From Ancylobacter crimeensis (lineage in GTDB: Bacteria > Pseudomonadota > Alphaproteobacteria > Rhizobiales > Xanthobacteraceae), in the NCBI RefSeq assembly GCF_023016805.1, contig NZ_JALKCH010000015.1:1-64000 (forward strand): a stretch of 64,000 nucleotides of DNA, given 5' to 3'. Shown here piece by piece: positions 54,064 to 63,611 of the stretch. Each line of letters starts with the position of its first letter. Position 1 is the stretch's first letter. A program made the position numbers and the translations under genes. The notes under the pieces were generated by a model, which saw only the letters and a list, made by a program, of their open reading frames with translations, did no database searches and was not told where the DNA came from.

Positions 54064-55173
54064 CTATGAAGTCTCCGCCGCGAAGACAAGCACCTCCGCA
54101 GCCTCGATCTCCACGCCGACCTCATGGCCCCGCTCCAGCCCCGCCAGCGGTCGGCGGCGCGCGACGAGGTGATCGTCGAGACCGTCCACAGCTACCTCAT
54201 AGAGATCGAGCTCGCCGAGGAACCGATGCGCCACGAGCCGGCCGCGGCGTCCTGCGCCCGGCGCCCGCAGGCCAACCCCCTGCGGGCGGATCGCGGCGAT
54301 GCCTGCCGCACCCTCGGCCAGTCCCGTAGCCGGCCAGCGGCCGAGCGGGGTTTCCAGCATCCCGGCCTTCACCCGACCGGGCACCTCGTTCAGCTCGCAG
54401 AAGAAGCGCGCCGCGGCGAGATCGGCGGGATGTCGATAAAGCTCCTCCGGCGTGCCGATCTGCACCAGCGCGCCGGCGCGCATCAGCCCGATGCGGTCGC
54501 CGAGCCGCATCGCCTCCTCGGGGTCGTGGGTCACGATGATCGAGGTGGCACGGACCTCGCGGAGCACGTTCAGCGTCTCGGTGCGCACGCTGTCGCGCAG
54601 GCGGCGGTCGAGCCCGGAAAAGGGCTCGTCCATCAGCAGGATCCCCGGTCGTGGCGCCAGCGCCCGCGCCAGCGCGACGCGCTGCTGTTCGCCGCCCGAA
54701 AGGGTGTGCGGATATTCGCCGGCATAGCGCTCCAGCCCGACACGGGCGAGCGCCCGCCGTGCCTCGACCTCGGCGTCGGCCGTGTTCATGCGGCGCAGCC
54801 CGAAGGCCACATTCTCCAGATTGGTGAGATGTGGGAACAGCGCATAGTCCTGGAACACCAGCCCGATATTACGCCGCTCCGGCGGCACGAAGCCCTCCGG
54901 CCCCGCCAGCACCCGCTCGTCCAGCAGGATGCGCCCGGAATCCGGCCGCTCGATGCCGGCGATGAGGCGCAGCAGCGTGGTCTTGCCGCAACCGGAATGG
55001 CCGAGCAGGCAAATGATCTCGCCGGGCTCCGCGGTGAAGGACACGCCGCGCACCGCGGGCACGTCGCCATAGGCCAGGCGCACATCCTCCACGATGAGCC
55101 GGCTGGCGAGCGCGGCCGGCGTCCGCATGCCTGCGCAATGCCCCTCGCGCACGGGATGATCGACCACGCTCAT
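54064..55173 (-). CDS. FbpC-like ferric-iron/spermidine-type ABC ATPase
   Basis: This 369-residue ATPase of the CUT1/FbpC/PotA class has Walker A GHSGCGKTT, signature LSGGEQQRVALARALA, Walker B GILLMDEPFSGLD and the H-loop VTHD. A C-terminal domain of about 110 residues (TOBE-like) regulates the importer. The start ATG 55173 has AAGGGAA about 7 bases upstream. It stands between scpB (30 bases) and tatA, an unusual place, with no permease or binding protein beside it. It could serve the FbpAB pair at 5147-7830, which lacks an ATPase; that link is inference. Confidence 0.88.
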   Translation of the reverse strand: MSVVDHPVREGHCAGMRTPAALASRLIVEDVRLAYGDVPAVRGVSFTAEPGEIICLLGHSGCGKTTLLRLIAGIERPDSGRILLDERVLAGPEGFVPPERRNIGLVFQDYALFPHLTNLENVAFGLRRMNTADAEVEARRALARVGLERYAGEYPHTLSGGEQQRVALARALAPRPGILLMDEPFSGLDRRLRDSVRTETLNVLREVRATSIIVTHDPEEAMRLGDRIGLMRAGALVQIGTPEELYRHPADLAAARFFCELNEVPGRVKAGMLETPLGRWPATGLAEGAAGIAAIRPQGVGLRAPGAGRRGRLVAHRFLGELDLYEVAVDGLDDHLVARRRPLAGLERGHEVGVEIEAAEVLVFAAETS

Positions 55174-55203
55174 GCCATTCCCTTTTCCGTCCGGACGCGA
55201 CCG

Positions 55204-55947
55204 TCAGTCCGCGGCGCCATGGGGCGCGCCCTCCTCGTCGCCGTCCTCCGGCTCGGGATAGGGCGCCAACGCCAGGTCCACAAGATCGGGTTCGAGCGGA
55301 TCCTCGTCGTCGCGCAGGGTTTCCTCGTCGCTGGGCAGCGGCACGGTGAGGCCTGCCGGAACGCGGGCGTCGATCAGCCCGGTGCCCTTCAGTTCCTCGA
55401 TGCCCGGCAGATCCTGTATCGCCTCCAACCCGAAATGGCTGAGGAAACCGAGCGTCGTGCCATAGGTGATCGGGCGCCCCGGGCTGCGGCGACGTCCCCG
55501 CATGCGCACCCACCCGGTTTCGAGCAGCACGTCCAGCGTGCCCTTGTTGGCGGAAACACCGCGGATCTCCTCGATTTCCGCACGCGTGACCGGTTGGTGA
55601 TAGGCGATGATGGCAAGCGTCTCCAGCGCGGCGCGGGAGAGCCTGCGAGGTTCCGGCTTGTCCCGCGCCAGCAGGAAGCCGAGGTCGGGTGCGGTGCGCA
55701 TGGTCCAGCAACCGGCAACACGAACGAGGTTCACGCCGCGGACGGCATAGTCGGAGGACAGCTCGGCCAGCAGAGAGGAGAGGTCCGAACCCTCGGGCAG
55801 CCGTGCCGCCAGCGTTTCCTCGTCGAGCGGTTCGTCGCTCGCGAACAGCATCGCCTCCAGCAGCCGGAGCCCGAGCGCGCGATCCGGGGTCACGGAAGGA
55901 TCGGGATGGGCGCGGAAGGCTTCCGAGCGAACAGCGTCCGCGCTCAT
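55204..55947 (-). CDS. scpB: Segregation and condensation protein B
   Basis: This 247-residue winged-helix protein forms, with ScpA, the kleisin complex on SMC for chromosome segregation. It has the tandem winged-helix layout; LRLLEAMLFASDEPLDEETLA starts it and the second domain shows LETLAIIAYHQPVTRAEIEEIRGVSA. The acidic C-terminal tail is longer than in Bacillus. Its ATG overlaps the scpA stop by 4 bases, so the pair is coupled. Confidence 0.94.
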   Translation of the reverse strand: MSADAVRSEAFRAHPDPSVTPDRALGLRLLEAMLFASDEPLDEETLAARLPEGSDLSSLLAELSSDYAVRGVNLVRVAGCWTMRTAPDLGFLLARDKPEPRRLSRAALETLAIIAYHQPVTRAEIEEIRGVSANKGTLDVLLETGWVRMRGRRRSPGRPITYGTTLGFLSHFGLEAIQDLPGIEELKGTGLIDARVPAGLTVPLPSDEETLRDDEDPLEPDLVDLALAPYPEPEDGDEEGAPHGAAD

Positions 55948-56777
55948 GGCGCGCCCTCGCTGGCGGGGCCGGAAGGCGTGCCGCGCAGACGAATCCAGAT
56001 GGGGGCGAAGGGGCCGTCCTGCTGCACCTCGATCAGCCCCTCCCGCACCATTTCGAGGCTGGCGGAAAAGCCGGAGGCAAGCGCGGTGGCGCGCATCTTC
56101 GGATCGGCCATCCAGTTCAGCAAGAACCCGTCAAGGCGCGCCCAATCGGCATTCCCCGTGCCATCTGCCGCCAGCCGGCCGATCAGCCGCTGCAGCCGCT
56201 CGCGCGCATCGGCCAGCGAGAGCACGTTGCGGGGGGCGAAGCGCACCTGGGAGAGCGCCGCGCGTTGACGTTGCGCGCCATAGGCGGCCAGCAGATCGTA
56301 AAGGGTCGCCTCATAGACCGGGCGCCCCTCGCTGCGCAGGGGTTCCGGCGCGCCACGGGCGAAGACCTCGTGGCCGAGGCGGTCGCGCGTCGCCAGATGG
56401 GCGGCGGCGGCGCGAATCCGCTCCAGCCTCCGCAGACGCTCGGCAAGGTCGGCCGCGAGATCGGCGGCGCTCGGACCTTCTTCCTTCGGCGGTTCGGGGA
56501 TCAGCAGCCGCGACTTGAGATAGGCCAGCCACGCAGCCATCACCAGATAATCCGCCGCCAGCTCCAGCCGGATACGCCGTGCCTCCTCGACGAAGCGCAG
56601 ATATTGCTCGGCCAGCTCAAGGATGGAGATGCGCGCCAGATCGACCTTCTGCGTCCGGGCGAGCGACAGCAGCAGGTCGAGCGGCCCTTCGAACCCACCG
56701 ACATCGACGACGAGCGCCGGCTCGCCGGATGCACCTGCGGCATCCTCGGCCATGAAGGCTGGATCGGTCTGCGCCAT
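55944..56777 (-). CDS. scpA: Segregation and condensation protein A
   Basis: This 277-residue kleisin bridges the SMC heads. The N-terminus shows VDVGGFEGPLDLLLSLAR, the family hallmark, followed by LEQYLRFV-like helix (ELAEQYLRFVEEARRIRL) and YLVMAAWLAYLKSRLLIP. The C-terminal winged helix (about residues 205-265) binds SMC. ATG 56777 is chosen; further upstream the frame overlaps nagZ. It follows nagZ by 20 bases, as usual in this order. Confidence 0.93.
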   Translation of the reverse strand: MAQTDPAFMAEDAAGASGEPALVVDVGGFEGPLDLLLSLARTQKVDLARISILELAEQYLRFVEEARRIRLELAADYLVMAAWLAYLKSRLLIPEPPKEEGPSAADLAADLAERLRRLERIRAAAAHLATRDRLGHEVFARGAPEPLRSEGRPVYEATLYDLLAAYGAQRQRAALSQVRFAPRNVLSLADARERLQRLIGRLAADGTGNADWARLDGFLLNWMADPKMRATALASGFSASLEMVREGLIEVQQDGPFAPIWIRLRGTPSGPASEGAP

Positions 56778-56797
56778 TGCGGATGAGCCGTTCCCTC

Positions 56798-57826
56798 TCA
56801 GGAGACGGCGATCATAGCCGAAAATTGCGTGCGCGCTTCGGAAAGCTCGATGGATTGCCGCCCATTCAGCCGGGAAAGCGCGGCTGCACAGCGTCGCGCG
56901 GGCTCGCCCTTCAGCACGGGAGTCGCGCTCGCGACCTCCACCATCTCGTCCATCCGGCCGTTGCAATGGAGGGCGAGATCGCAGCCGGCGGCAAAGGCGG
57001 CTTCCGTCCGGGCGGCCAGCGTTCCGGACAGCGCACCCATGGAGAGGTCGTCGCTCATCAGCGCGCCGTCAAAGCCGATATGCCCCCGGATGATCTCAGC
57101 GATCACGGTGGGCGAGGTCGTCGCCGGGTGTCCCGGGTCGATCGCGGCATAGACGACATGCGCAGTCATAGCGAGCGGCAGGTCGCTGAGCCGGCGGAAG
57201 GGTTCGAAATCCGTCGCCTCCAGCTCGGCGCGCGAGGTTTCGACCACCGGCAGGCTCTCATGGCTGTCGGCGCGCGCCCGGCCATGGCCGGGAATGTGCT
57301 TGAGTACCGGCAGCACGCCGCCCGCCATCAGTCCCTCGGCCGCCGCCCGCGCAAGCGCGGCCACCTGCGCCGGCTCGGACCCATAGGCCCGGTCGCCGAT
57401 GATGCCATGGCCTTCCGGCAGACGCAGATCGGCGCAGGGAACGCAATCCACATTGATACCCAGCGCCGCCATATCCTCCGCCATCAACCGCGCGCCGAGG
57501 CGGGCGGCCGCCTCGCCTTCGGCAAGACCGTCGCGCAGGGCGATACGCTCGAAGCACTCCGCAGCGGGATAGGCCGGCCAGTGCGGCACATTAAGGCGCT
57601 GGACCCGCCCGCCTTCCTGATCGACCAGCACCGGCGCATCGGGCCGCTCGACGACGGCGCGAAAAGCGTCGACCAGCGCCGCGACCTGCGCCGGACTCTC
57701 GATGTTGCGGCGAAAGATGATAAGGCCCCACGGATTGTTCGCGCGGAAGAAGCCCTCCTCCTCGGGCGTCAGCACGAGGCCGGCGCAACCGGAGATGAAG
57801 GCGCGGACAGAGGCGGGCTTGGACAT
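56798..57826 (-). CDS. nagZ: Beta-N-acetylhexosaminidase NagZ
   Basis: This 342-residue glycoside hydrolase family 3 enzyme removes GlcNAc in peptidoglycan recycling in the cytoplasm. The conserved KHIPGHGRARADSHESLP contains the active-site His-Asp pair, and the nucleophile Asp is in MSDDLSMGAL. There is no signal peptide. It lies between the SPOR gene (113 bases upstream) and scpA, the standard Hyphomicrobiales arrangement. Confidence 0.95.
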   Translation of the reverse strand: MSKPASVRAFISGCAGLVLTPEEEGFFRANNPWGLIIFRRNIESPAQVAALVDAFRAVVERPDAPVLVDQEGGRVQRLNVPHWPAYPAAECFERIALRDGLAEGEAAARLGARLMAEDMAALGINVDCVPCADLRLPEGHGIIGDRAYGSEPAQVAALARAAAEGLMAGGVLPVLKHIPGHGRARADSHESLPVVETSRAELEATDFEPFRRLSDLPLAMTAHVVYAAIDPGHPATTSPTVIAEIIRGHIGFDGALMSDDLSMGALSGTLAARTEAAFAAGCDLALHCNGRMDEMVEVASATPVLKGEPARRCAAALSRLNGRQSIELSEARTQFSAMIAVS

Positions 57827-57939
57827 GACGGGAATGCAGCTTCCGGGAGCGCGGGGACGGCGGTGCCGCCCTTGTTCTGGGACACACCTCCCGCCGGCAC
57901 GGCCCTTTGACCGTCATCCGGCGGAAGAAGGGGTCTGGA

Positions 57940-60048
57940 TCAGTACTTCTGCACCATGCACTGGCCGCCCTGGGTGCGCAGATTCTGGCACAGGTTCACG
58001 GCTTGGTCGCGATTGGCGAAGGGACCCACCTGCGTGCGGTAGTAGATGCCCTTGTCGGCGAGATCGACCCGACGGATGCTCGGCTTGTAGTTACCAAGCA
58101 CGCCCGGATATTTCGTCTGCGCCGATTTCCACACGCCCTGCGCCTCGGCCTGCGAACCGACGGAGGCAAGCTGCACGAAGAAGCCGCTGGCGGTGGAGAG
58201 GCCCGAGGCCGCGTCGACGGCTGCTGTCTGGGTCCCGCCCGCGGGATCGCGGTTGGGCGGCAGCGGAACGCCGGCATCGTCACCCGCGGGCGTTGCCGGG
58301 GCATAGGCGATCGGCGTGGAATCGGTCGGCGAGGCACCGCCCACCGGCGTCGTCGGCGAGACCGGCGCGGGGGCCGGCGCGTCCACGACGGTGCCGTCGG
58401 CCCGCACGGTCAGCGTGCGCACGCGCCTGGGCTCGGTCGCCCCGGCGCCGGCCGCGGCGGGGGCCGCGCCACTGGCAGGCATCGCACCGGTGGGCGCGGG
58501 CGTGCTCGGGGTCGGGGCGCCGACCGTGACGTTGCGCGGCTGGGCGGCCTGCGTCACGTCCACCGGCTGCTCCTCGCGGGGCACCACCTTCTCGCCGCCC
58601 TGCGGCGCGTCGGCGCCAACGCGGTCATAGATCACCTTCTGGCCGTCGCCATTGGGGTCGCCGGTCGGCTTGTCGGGCGTCACCTTGTTGGGCGTGTCGT
58701 CCGCCTTGATGACGGGCGGCTGGCCATCGGCGCTGCTGGCGAAATGTGCCGAACCGCCGCCACCCTGACGCCAGACATAGAAGCCGGTGAGCGCCACCGT
58801 GCCGAGCAGAACCAGCGCGGTGACGACAACGAGCCGCTTGCGCTTGCGGGCGCGCTGCTCGGCATCGAACGCCTCATATTCCGCGGTGTAGTCGACATCG
58901 GCCTCGTCGTCATAGACGTCCTCGGCCGCACCGCGGTCATGGGCGCCGAGATCGAGGCGTTCATCCTCGTCCGCCTCGGGTCCGGGGCGGGCGGGCGCCG
59001 CGGGCTGGGCGGGCGCAACGGGAGCGAGAGGCTGGCGGCCGGCTGGAGCCGCGGGACGCTGGGCGGACCGGTCACGGGCAAGGAAATCGGGCAGTTGCGC
59101 ATCGGAAGCGCGGGGCTCGGTGCCGCGGGCTTCCGGTACCGCCGCCGGACGGCCTGCCGGCTGCCGGGCCGCGCCATAACCCTGCGGCTGGCGCGGCGGG
59201 GGCACCGGCGCGTCCATGCCATCGAAATCGAACCCCTGCCCCAGCGCATCGGCCACCGCAGCGGCACCGGCACTGGACGTATCGCGTGCGCGCTCGGTCA
59301 CGGCGGGGCGGCGCGTATCGACGAAAGGATCCTGCTGGCGCGAAACGGGACGGGAGGGGTTGCGGTTGAGCTCCCTCGCCTGATTCTCCAGCGCATGCTG
59401 GTGCGGTTGGCCCGGATAGGGATCGGCCGCATTGCGCGTGGGATCGGCATAAACGTCGCGGGCGTAATTGGAGAGCGGCCCGGGTGAACCGAGCGGCATG
59501 TCGCGCGGGGCCCGGTTGCCCTGGCCATAGGCCGGGATCCGCAGATTGGCGCGAGGATCGGTGGGCGCACGGGGAGCGTCCATTCGCGGATCGTGACGCT
59601 CCGGCTCCTGCCCGCGAGGAGCTTCGCCGCGTGGAGCCTGCCCACGCGGATCCGGCTGCCGCGGCTCCAGACGCGGATCGCGCGGACGCGGCTCATGGTT
59701 GCGCGGCGGCTGTCGCGGATCGGCGGGACGCGGCTCCGGGGCACGATAGTCCTGCCCACGCGTCTCTTGCCCACGCGGCTCCTGCCCGCGGCTCTCCGGG
59801 CCACGCGACGCCTGCGGCAAAGGCTGGCGACCACCCATCGGCGCGCGAGGTTCTTGTGCACGCGGCTCCGGCGCGCGAGGGGCCGCCGGTCGCGCGGCAG
59901 GCTGGCTCGCCATCAGGTCGGCAAAAGGGTCGTCCTGCGCGATCAGCCGCGCGAGTTCGGCCAACCGCTCGTCGGCCGCGGCCCGTTCCGACGCGGACTG
60001 GGGATGAGCCTCGTCCTGCCGGTAACGTCCCCTGCTCTCGTCAACCAT
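57940..60048 (-). CDS. SPOR-domain membrane protein with long repetitive N-terminal region
   Basis: This 702-residue protein has three parts. Residues 1 to about 400 are cytoplasmic, disordered and very rich in Arg, Pro, Glu and Gln (many RGQEPRGQE-like units, around residues 55-200). A membrane helix follows at about 405-425 (LVVVTALVLLGTVALTGFYV). The periplasmic part has a Pro/Ala/Thr linker and a C-terminal SPOR domain (about 625-702, from GFFVQLASVGSQAEAQGVW) that binds denuded peptidoglycan at the septum. It is FtsN-like in layout. ATG 60048 is the chosen start. Confidence 0.88.
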   Translation of the reverse strand: MVDESRGRYRQDEAHPQSASERAAADERLAELARLIAQDDPFADLMASQPAARPAAPRAPEPRAQEPRAPMGGRQPLPQASRGPESRGQEPRGQETRGQDYRAPEPRPADPRQPPRNHEPRPRDPRLEPRQPDPRGQAPRGEAPRGQEPERHDPRMDAPRAPTDPRANLRIPAYGQGNRAPRDMPLGSPGPLSNYARDVYADPTRNAADPYPGQPHQHALENQARELNRNPSRPVSRQQDPFVDTRRPAVTERARDTSSAGAAAVADALGQGFDFDGMDAPVPPPRQPQGYGAARQPAGRPAAVPEARGTEPRASDAQLPDFLARDRSAQRPAAPAGRQPLAPVAPAQPAAPARPGPEADEDERLDLGAHDRGAAEDVYDDEADVDYTAEYEAFDAEQRARKRKRLVVVTALVLLGTVALTGFYVWRQGGGGSAHFASSADGQPPVIKADDTPNKVTPDKPTGDPNGDGQKVIYDRVGADAPQGGEKVVPREEQPVDVTQAAQPRNVTVGAPTPSTPAPTGAMPASGAAPAAAGAGATEPRRVRTLTVRADGTVVDAPAPAPVSPTTPVGGASPTDSTPIAYAPATPAGDDAGVPLPPNRDPAGGTQTAAVDAASGLSTASGFFVQLASVGSQAEAQGVWKSAQTKYPGVLGNYKPSIRRVDLADKGIYYRTQVGPFANRDQAVNLCQNLRTQGGQCMVQKY

Positions 60049-60132
60049 CGCACCGATCCATCTGACTGCTGTCGCGTCCTGCCGGCTCGGGCGAGCCGGC
60101 ACCATATACTGGGCGGCAGCCGATACCGGCGC

Positions 60133-61899
60133 TCACCGCATTTCTTCTGGCGCTGCGACCCCGAGAATGGCGAGCCCGGACGCGATTACGAGGGCGACCG
60201 CCTGCACCAGCGCCAGCCGAGCATGGCTCAAGAATCGATCATCTTCGATAATGAAGCGTAAATGAGGCAGGTCTTTACCGCGATTCCACTGGGCATGCAG
60301 GGCGCTGGCGAGGTCATAGAGATAGAACGCGACCCGGTGCGGCTCACGCGCCGAGGCTGCCTGCTCGATCAGCCGGGGATAGTTCGCGAGCTGCCGGATC
60401 AACGCAACCTCGCCTTCGTCCGTCAGCCGATCGAGCGGCGCGCCGGCATAGGCGGACAGGTCCGCGGGCAATTCGCCCAGCGCCTCCTTCGCATTGCGCA
60501 GGATCGAGTGCGCGCGGGCATTCGCATACTGTACGTAGAAGACCGGGTTGTCCTTGGTCTGCTCGATCACCTTGGCAAGATCGAAGTCCAGCACCGCGTC
60601 GTTCTTGCGGTTGATCATCATGAAGCGGACCGCGTCGCGGCCGACCTCGTCGACGACCTCGCGCAGCGTGACGAAGGAGCCGGAGCGCTTCGACATCTTC
60701 ACCGGCTCGCCATTGCGCAGGAGCCGGACCAACTGGCACAGCTCCACCTCCAGCGTGCCCTCGCCGCCGGTCGCCGCGGTGACCGCCGCCTGCATGCGCT
60801 TCACATAGCCGCCATGGTCGGCGCCCCAGATGTCGATCATCCGGGAGAAGCCGCGGTCGAACTTGTCCTTGTGATAGGCGATGTCGGCGGCGAAATAGGT
60901 GTAGCTGCCGTCGGACTTCATCAGCGGACGGTCGATCTCGTCGCCGAAGGCGGTGGCCCGGAACAGGGTCTGCTCGCGATCCTCCCAATCCTCCACCGGC
61001 TGGCCCTTGGGCGGCGGCAGCCGTCCCTCATAGACAAGATCGCGGGTGCGAAGCTCATCCAGCAACCTGTCGATGATCGAGCCGTTGCCGCCCTCCCGGT
61101 CGTGCAGGGTGCGCTCGGAGAAGAACACCTCATGGCGGATGTTGAGGGCGGCGAGGTCGTCGCGGATCATCGCCATCATCAGGTCGATGGACACGGCCTT
61201 GGCGATGGCGATCTGCTGCACCTCCGGCATCGCGGCGAGCGCGGGGCCGTATTCCCTGGCCAGCGCCTCGCCGACCGGCACGAGATAGTCGCCGGGATAG
61301 AGGCCCTCGGGAATGGAGATCGTCTCGCCCAGCGCCTCGCGGTAGCGCAGCAGCGCCGAGCGGGCGAGCACCTCGATCTGGGCGCCAGCGTCGTTGATGT
61401 AATATTCGCGCGTCACCTGCCAGCCGGCAAAGGCCAGCAGGTTCGCCAGCGCGTCGCCGAACACCGCGCCGCGGCAATGGCCGACATGCATCGGCCCCGT
61501 CGGGTTGGCCGAGACATATTCGACGTTCACCGCCGCGCCCCGGCCGAGATCGGCCTTGCCATAATCGACGCCCGCCAGCAGCATCGCCTTGAGCAGCGCC
61601 GGCCAGGCGGCGCCGTCCAGCGCGATGTTGATGAAGCCGGGACCGGCCACATCCACCCGGGTGACACCCTCCACCGCGCGCAGCTTCTCCGCCAGCTTCT
61701 CGGCGAGGTCGCGTGGCTTCATCTTCGCGTCTTTGGATAGGACCATGGCCGCATTGGTCGCGAGGTCGCCATGGGCAATATCGCGTGGCGGCTCGACCAC
61801 GACGCGGCTGCCATCCAGCCCTTCCGGCAGCGCGCCCTCGGCGACAAGGGCGTCAACGGCAGCGCGAACGTGATCGGCGAAGATCGCGTAGAGATTCAT
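60133..61899 (-). CDS. argS: Arginyl-tRNA synthetase
   Basis: This 588-residue class I synthetase charges tRNA-Arg. The HIGH-type motif reads [12 protein letters not shown] (about residue 135), and the KMSKR motif is intact ([13 protein letters not shown]). The N-terminal Add1 domain (residues 1-110) and C-terminal anticodon-binding DALR domain are present. The start is at ATG 61899 ([17 protein letters not shown]). It is 56 bases after the dgt-like gene and 84 bases before the SPOR gene. Confidence 0.97.
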   Translation of the reverse strand: MNLYAIFADHVRAAVDALVAEGALPEGLDGSRVVVEPPRDIAHGDLATNAAMVLSKDAKMKPRDLAEKLAEKLRAVEGVTRVDVAGPGFINIALDGAAWPALLKAMLLAGVDYGKADLGRGAAVNVEYVSANPTGPMHVGHCRGAVFGDALANLLAFAGWQVTREYYINDAGAQIEVLARSALLRYREALGETISIPEGLYPGDYLVPVGEALAREYGPALAAMPEVQQIAIAKAVSIDLMMAMIRDDLAALNIRHEVFFSERTLHDREGGNGSIIDRLLDELRTRDLVYEGRLPPPKGQPVEDWEDREQTLFRATAFGDEIDRPLMKSDGSYTYFAADIAYHKDKFDRGFSRMIDIWGADHGGYVKRMQAAVTAATGGEGTLEVELCQLVRLLRNGEPVKMSKRSGSFVTLREVVDEVGRDAVRFMMINRKNDAVLDFDLAKVIEQTKDNPVFYVQYANARAHSILRNAKEALGELPADLSAYAGAPLDRLTDEGEVALIRQLANYPRLIEQAASAREPHRVAFYLYDLASALHAQWNRGKDLPHLRFIIEDDRFLSHARLALVQAVALVIASGLAILGVAAPEEMR

Positions 61900-61955
61900 C
61901 GGGCAGGCTCCGAAAGGATCGGGCGGGGCGCTTCCCCCGCAAAGGTGCCGAGGCC

Positions 61956-63128
61956 CTAGCGCAGTTCCGGTGTCCGGTCAAAGAGCCGCTGGTGCTCGGC
62001 CAGCGCATAGCGGTCGGTCTGGCCGGCAATGAAATCGGCGATGCGGCGGGCTCGCCGGGCTTCGGGAAGGTTCTCCACCGTCTCGCGCCACTCCGCCGGC
62101 AGGGCCGTGCTGTCGTCCATGTAGCGGGCGAAGAGATCGCGCACCACCTGTCCGGCCTCGTCCATGATCCGCACGACCCGCGGGTGCCGGTACATGCGGC
62201 GGAACAGAAAGGCCTTGATGGTGCGCTCCGCCTCCGCCGTGCGTCCGGAAAAGCCGACCAGAGCCTGCCCGGCATGGCGCACATCGTCCGACGACGCGAG
62301 GCCGAGCGTCCCGGCGCGACGGTGCGTCTCGCGCACGACATCCTCGATCAGCACCGTGATCATGCGCCGGCCGATCTCATGCACGAAGCGCGAGGTGCCG
62401 ATGCCCGGCCAATCCGCCCGGATGCCCGCCACCACCTCGCCGAGCAGCGGAAGCTCGGCCAGCTCATCGACGGTGAACAGCCGGGCGCGCAGGCCGTCAT
62501 CCATGTCGTGGACGTCATAGGCGATGTCATCGGACAGGGCGGCGACCTGCGCCTCCGCGCTCGGCCAGCTCCACAGCCACAAATCCTGCCGCTCGGCATG
62601 GGCGGCGATCGCATGGGGCGGCGGCTCGGCGAGCGGACCGTTGTGCTTCACGATTCCTTCATGGCTCTCCCAGGTGAGGTTGAGCCCGTCAAAGGCCGGA
62701 TAGCGGTTCTCCAGCCGGGTGACGACGCGGAGCGACTGCGCATTGTGGTCGAAGCCGCCATAGGCCGCCATGCAGGCATCGAGCACCCGCTCGCCGGCAT
62801 GGGCGAAGGGCGGGTGGCCGAGATCGTGCGCGAGCGCCAGCGCCTCGGCCAGATCCTCGTCGAGCCCCAGCGCCCGCGCGATGGAGCGTGCGACCTGAAC
62901 CACCTCGAGCGTGTGGGTGAGCCGGGTGCGGAAATGGTCGCCTTCATGATAGACGAAGACCTGCGTCTTGTGGGCGAGCCGGCGGAAGGCGCTGGAGTGG
63001 ATGATGCGGTCGGCGTCGCGGCGGAAGGCACTGCGATTGCCGGCGTCGCTCTCGGCCACGATGCGCCCGCGGCTTTCCTCGGCGCGGGCGGCATAGGCCA
63101 CGCGCGGCACGGCTGCGGCGACCGCCAT
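61956..63128 (-). CDS. dGTPase-like HD-domain dNTP triphosphohydrolase
   Basis: This 390-residue enzyme removes triphosphate from dNTPs, limiting pools. The HD metal site is visible as [15 protein letters not shown] and [17 protein letters not shown]. The N-terminal [20 protein letters not shown] is typical of the type 2 dGTPase-like family of alphaproteobacteria. ATG 63128 has GGGAGA 8-9 bases upstream; a longer in-frame start would disrupt the divergent promoter region. It is divergent from erpA, separated by 123 bases. Confidence 0.93.
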   Translation of the reverse strand: MAVAAAVPRVAYAARAEESRGRIVAESDAGNRSAFRRDADRIIHSSAFRRLAHKTQVFVYHEGDHFRTRLTHTLEVVQVARSIARALGLDEDLAEALALAHDLGHPPFAHAGERVLDACMAAYGGFDHNAQSLRVVTRLENRYPAFDGLNLTWESHEGIVKHNGPLAEPPPHAIAAHAERQDLWLWSWPSAEAQVAALSDDIAYDVHDMDDGLRARLFTVDELAELPLLGEVVAGIRADWPGIGTSRFVHEIGRRMITVLIEDVVRETHRRAGTLGLASSDDVRHAGQALVGFSGRTAEAERTIKAFLFRRMYRHPRVVRIMDEAGQVVRDLFARYMDDSTALPAEWRETVENLPEARRARRIADFIAGQTDRYALAEHQRLFDRTPELR

Positions 63129-63251
63129 CCGGTGTTCTCCCTGGCTCCGATGTCGCCAGCGCACGGCAGAAGCGCGCCGGCGGCCCTTTGACTCGCGGCC
63201 GCGCGCACTTAACTATTGCGGCAGATCATATTCAACCGCGAAGGCTGCGCG

Positions 63252-63611
63252 ATGAACGCACCTCTTTCCCCGGAATCCGGCGACCCCATCCCCGTCATCG
63301 TGACGGAGCGGGCGGCGCGCCGCATTGCCGAGATCCTCTCCGGCGAGCCCGACGCCAGCGTTCTGCGCGTAAGCGTGGAAGGCGGCGGCTGCTCCGGCTT
63401 CCAGTATCGCTTCGACATCACCCGCGAACGCGAGGACGACGACCTCGTGATTGCCGAAAGCGGGGCGACGGTCGTGATCGACCCGGTCTCGCTGGAATAC
63501 ATGTCCGGCTCGCAGCTCGATTTCGTCGATGACCTGATCGGCGCGTCCTTCAAGATCAGCAACCCGCACGCCACCGCGTCCTGCGGGTGCGGCACCAGCT
63601 TCGCGCTCTGA
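63252..63611 (+). CDS. erpA: ErpA/IscA-type iron-sulfur insertion protein
   Basis: This 119-residue A-type carrier delivers [Fe-S] clusters to apoproteins. Its three cluster cysteines are present: one in GGCSGFQY and two in CGCG at the C-terminus. The N-terminal extension of about 15 residues is short and usual in Rhizobiales. The ATG at 63252 is the natural start. The stop overlaps the next gene's ATG by one base (TGATG), indicating coupled translation. Confidence 0.93.
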   Translation: MNAPLSPESGDPIPVIVTERAARRIAEILSGEPDASVLRVSVEGGGCSGFQYRFDITREREDDDLVIAESGATVVIDPVSLEYMSGSQLDFVDDLIGASFKISNPHATASCGCGTSFAL

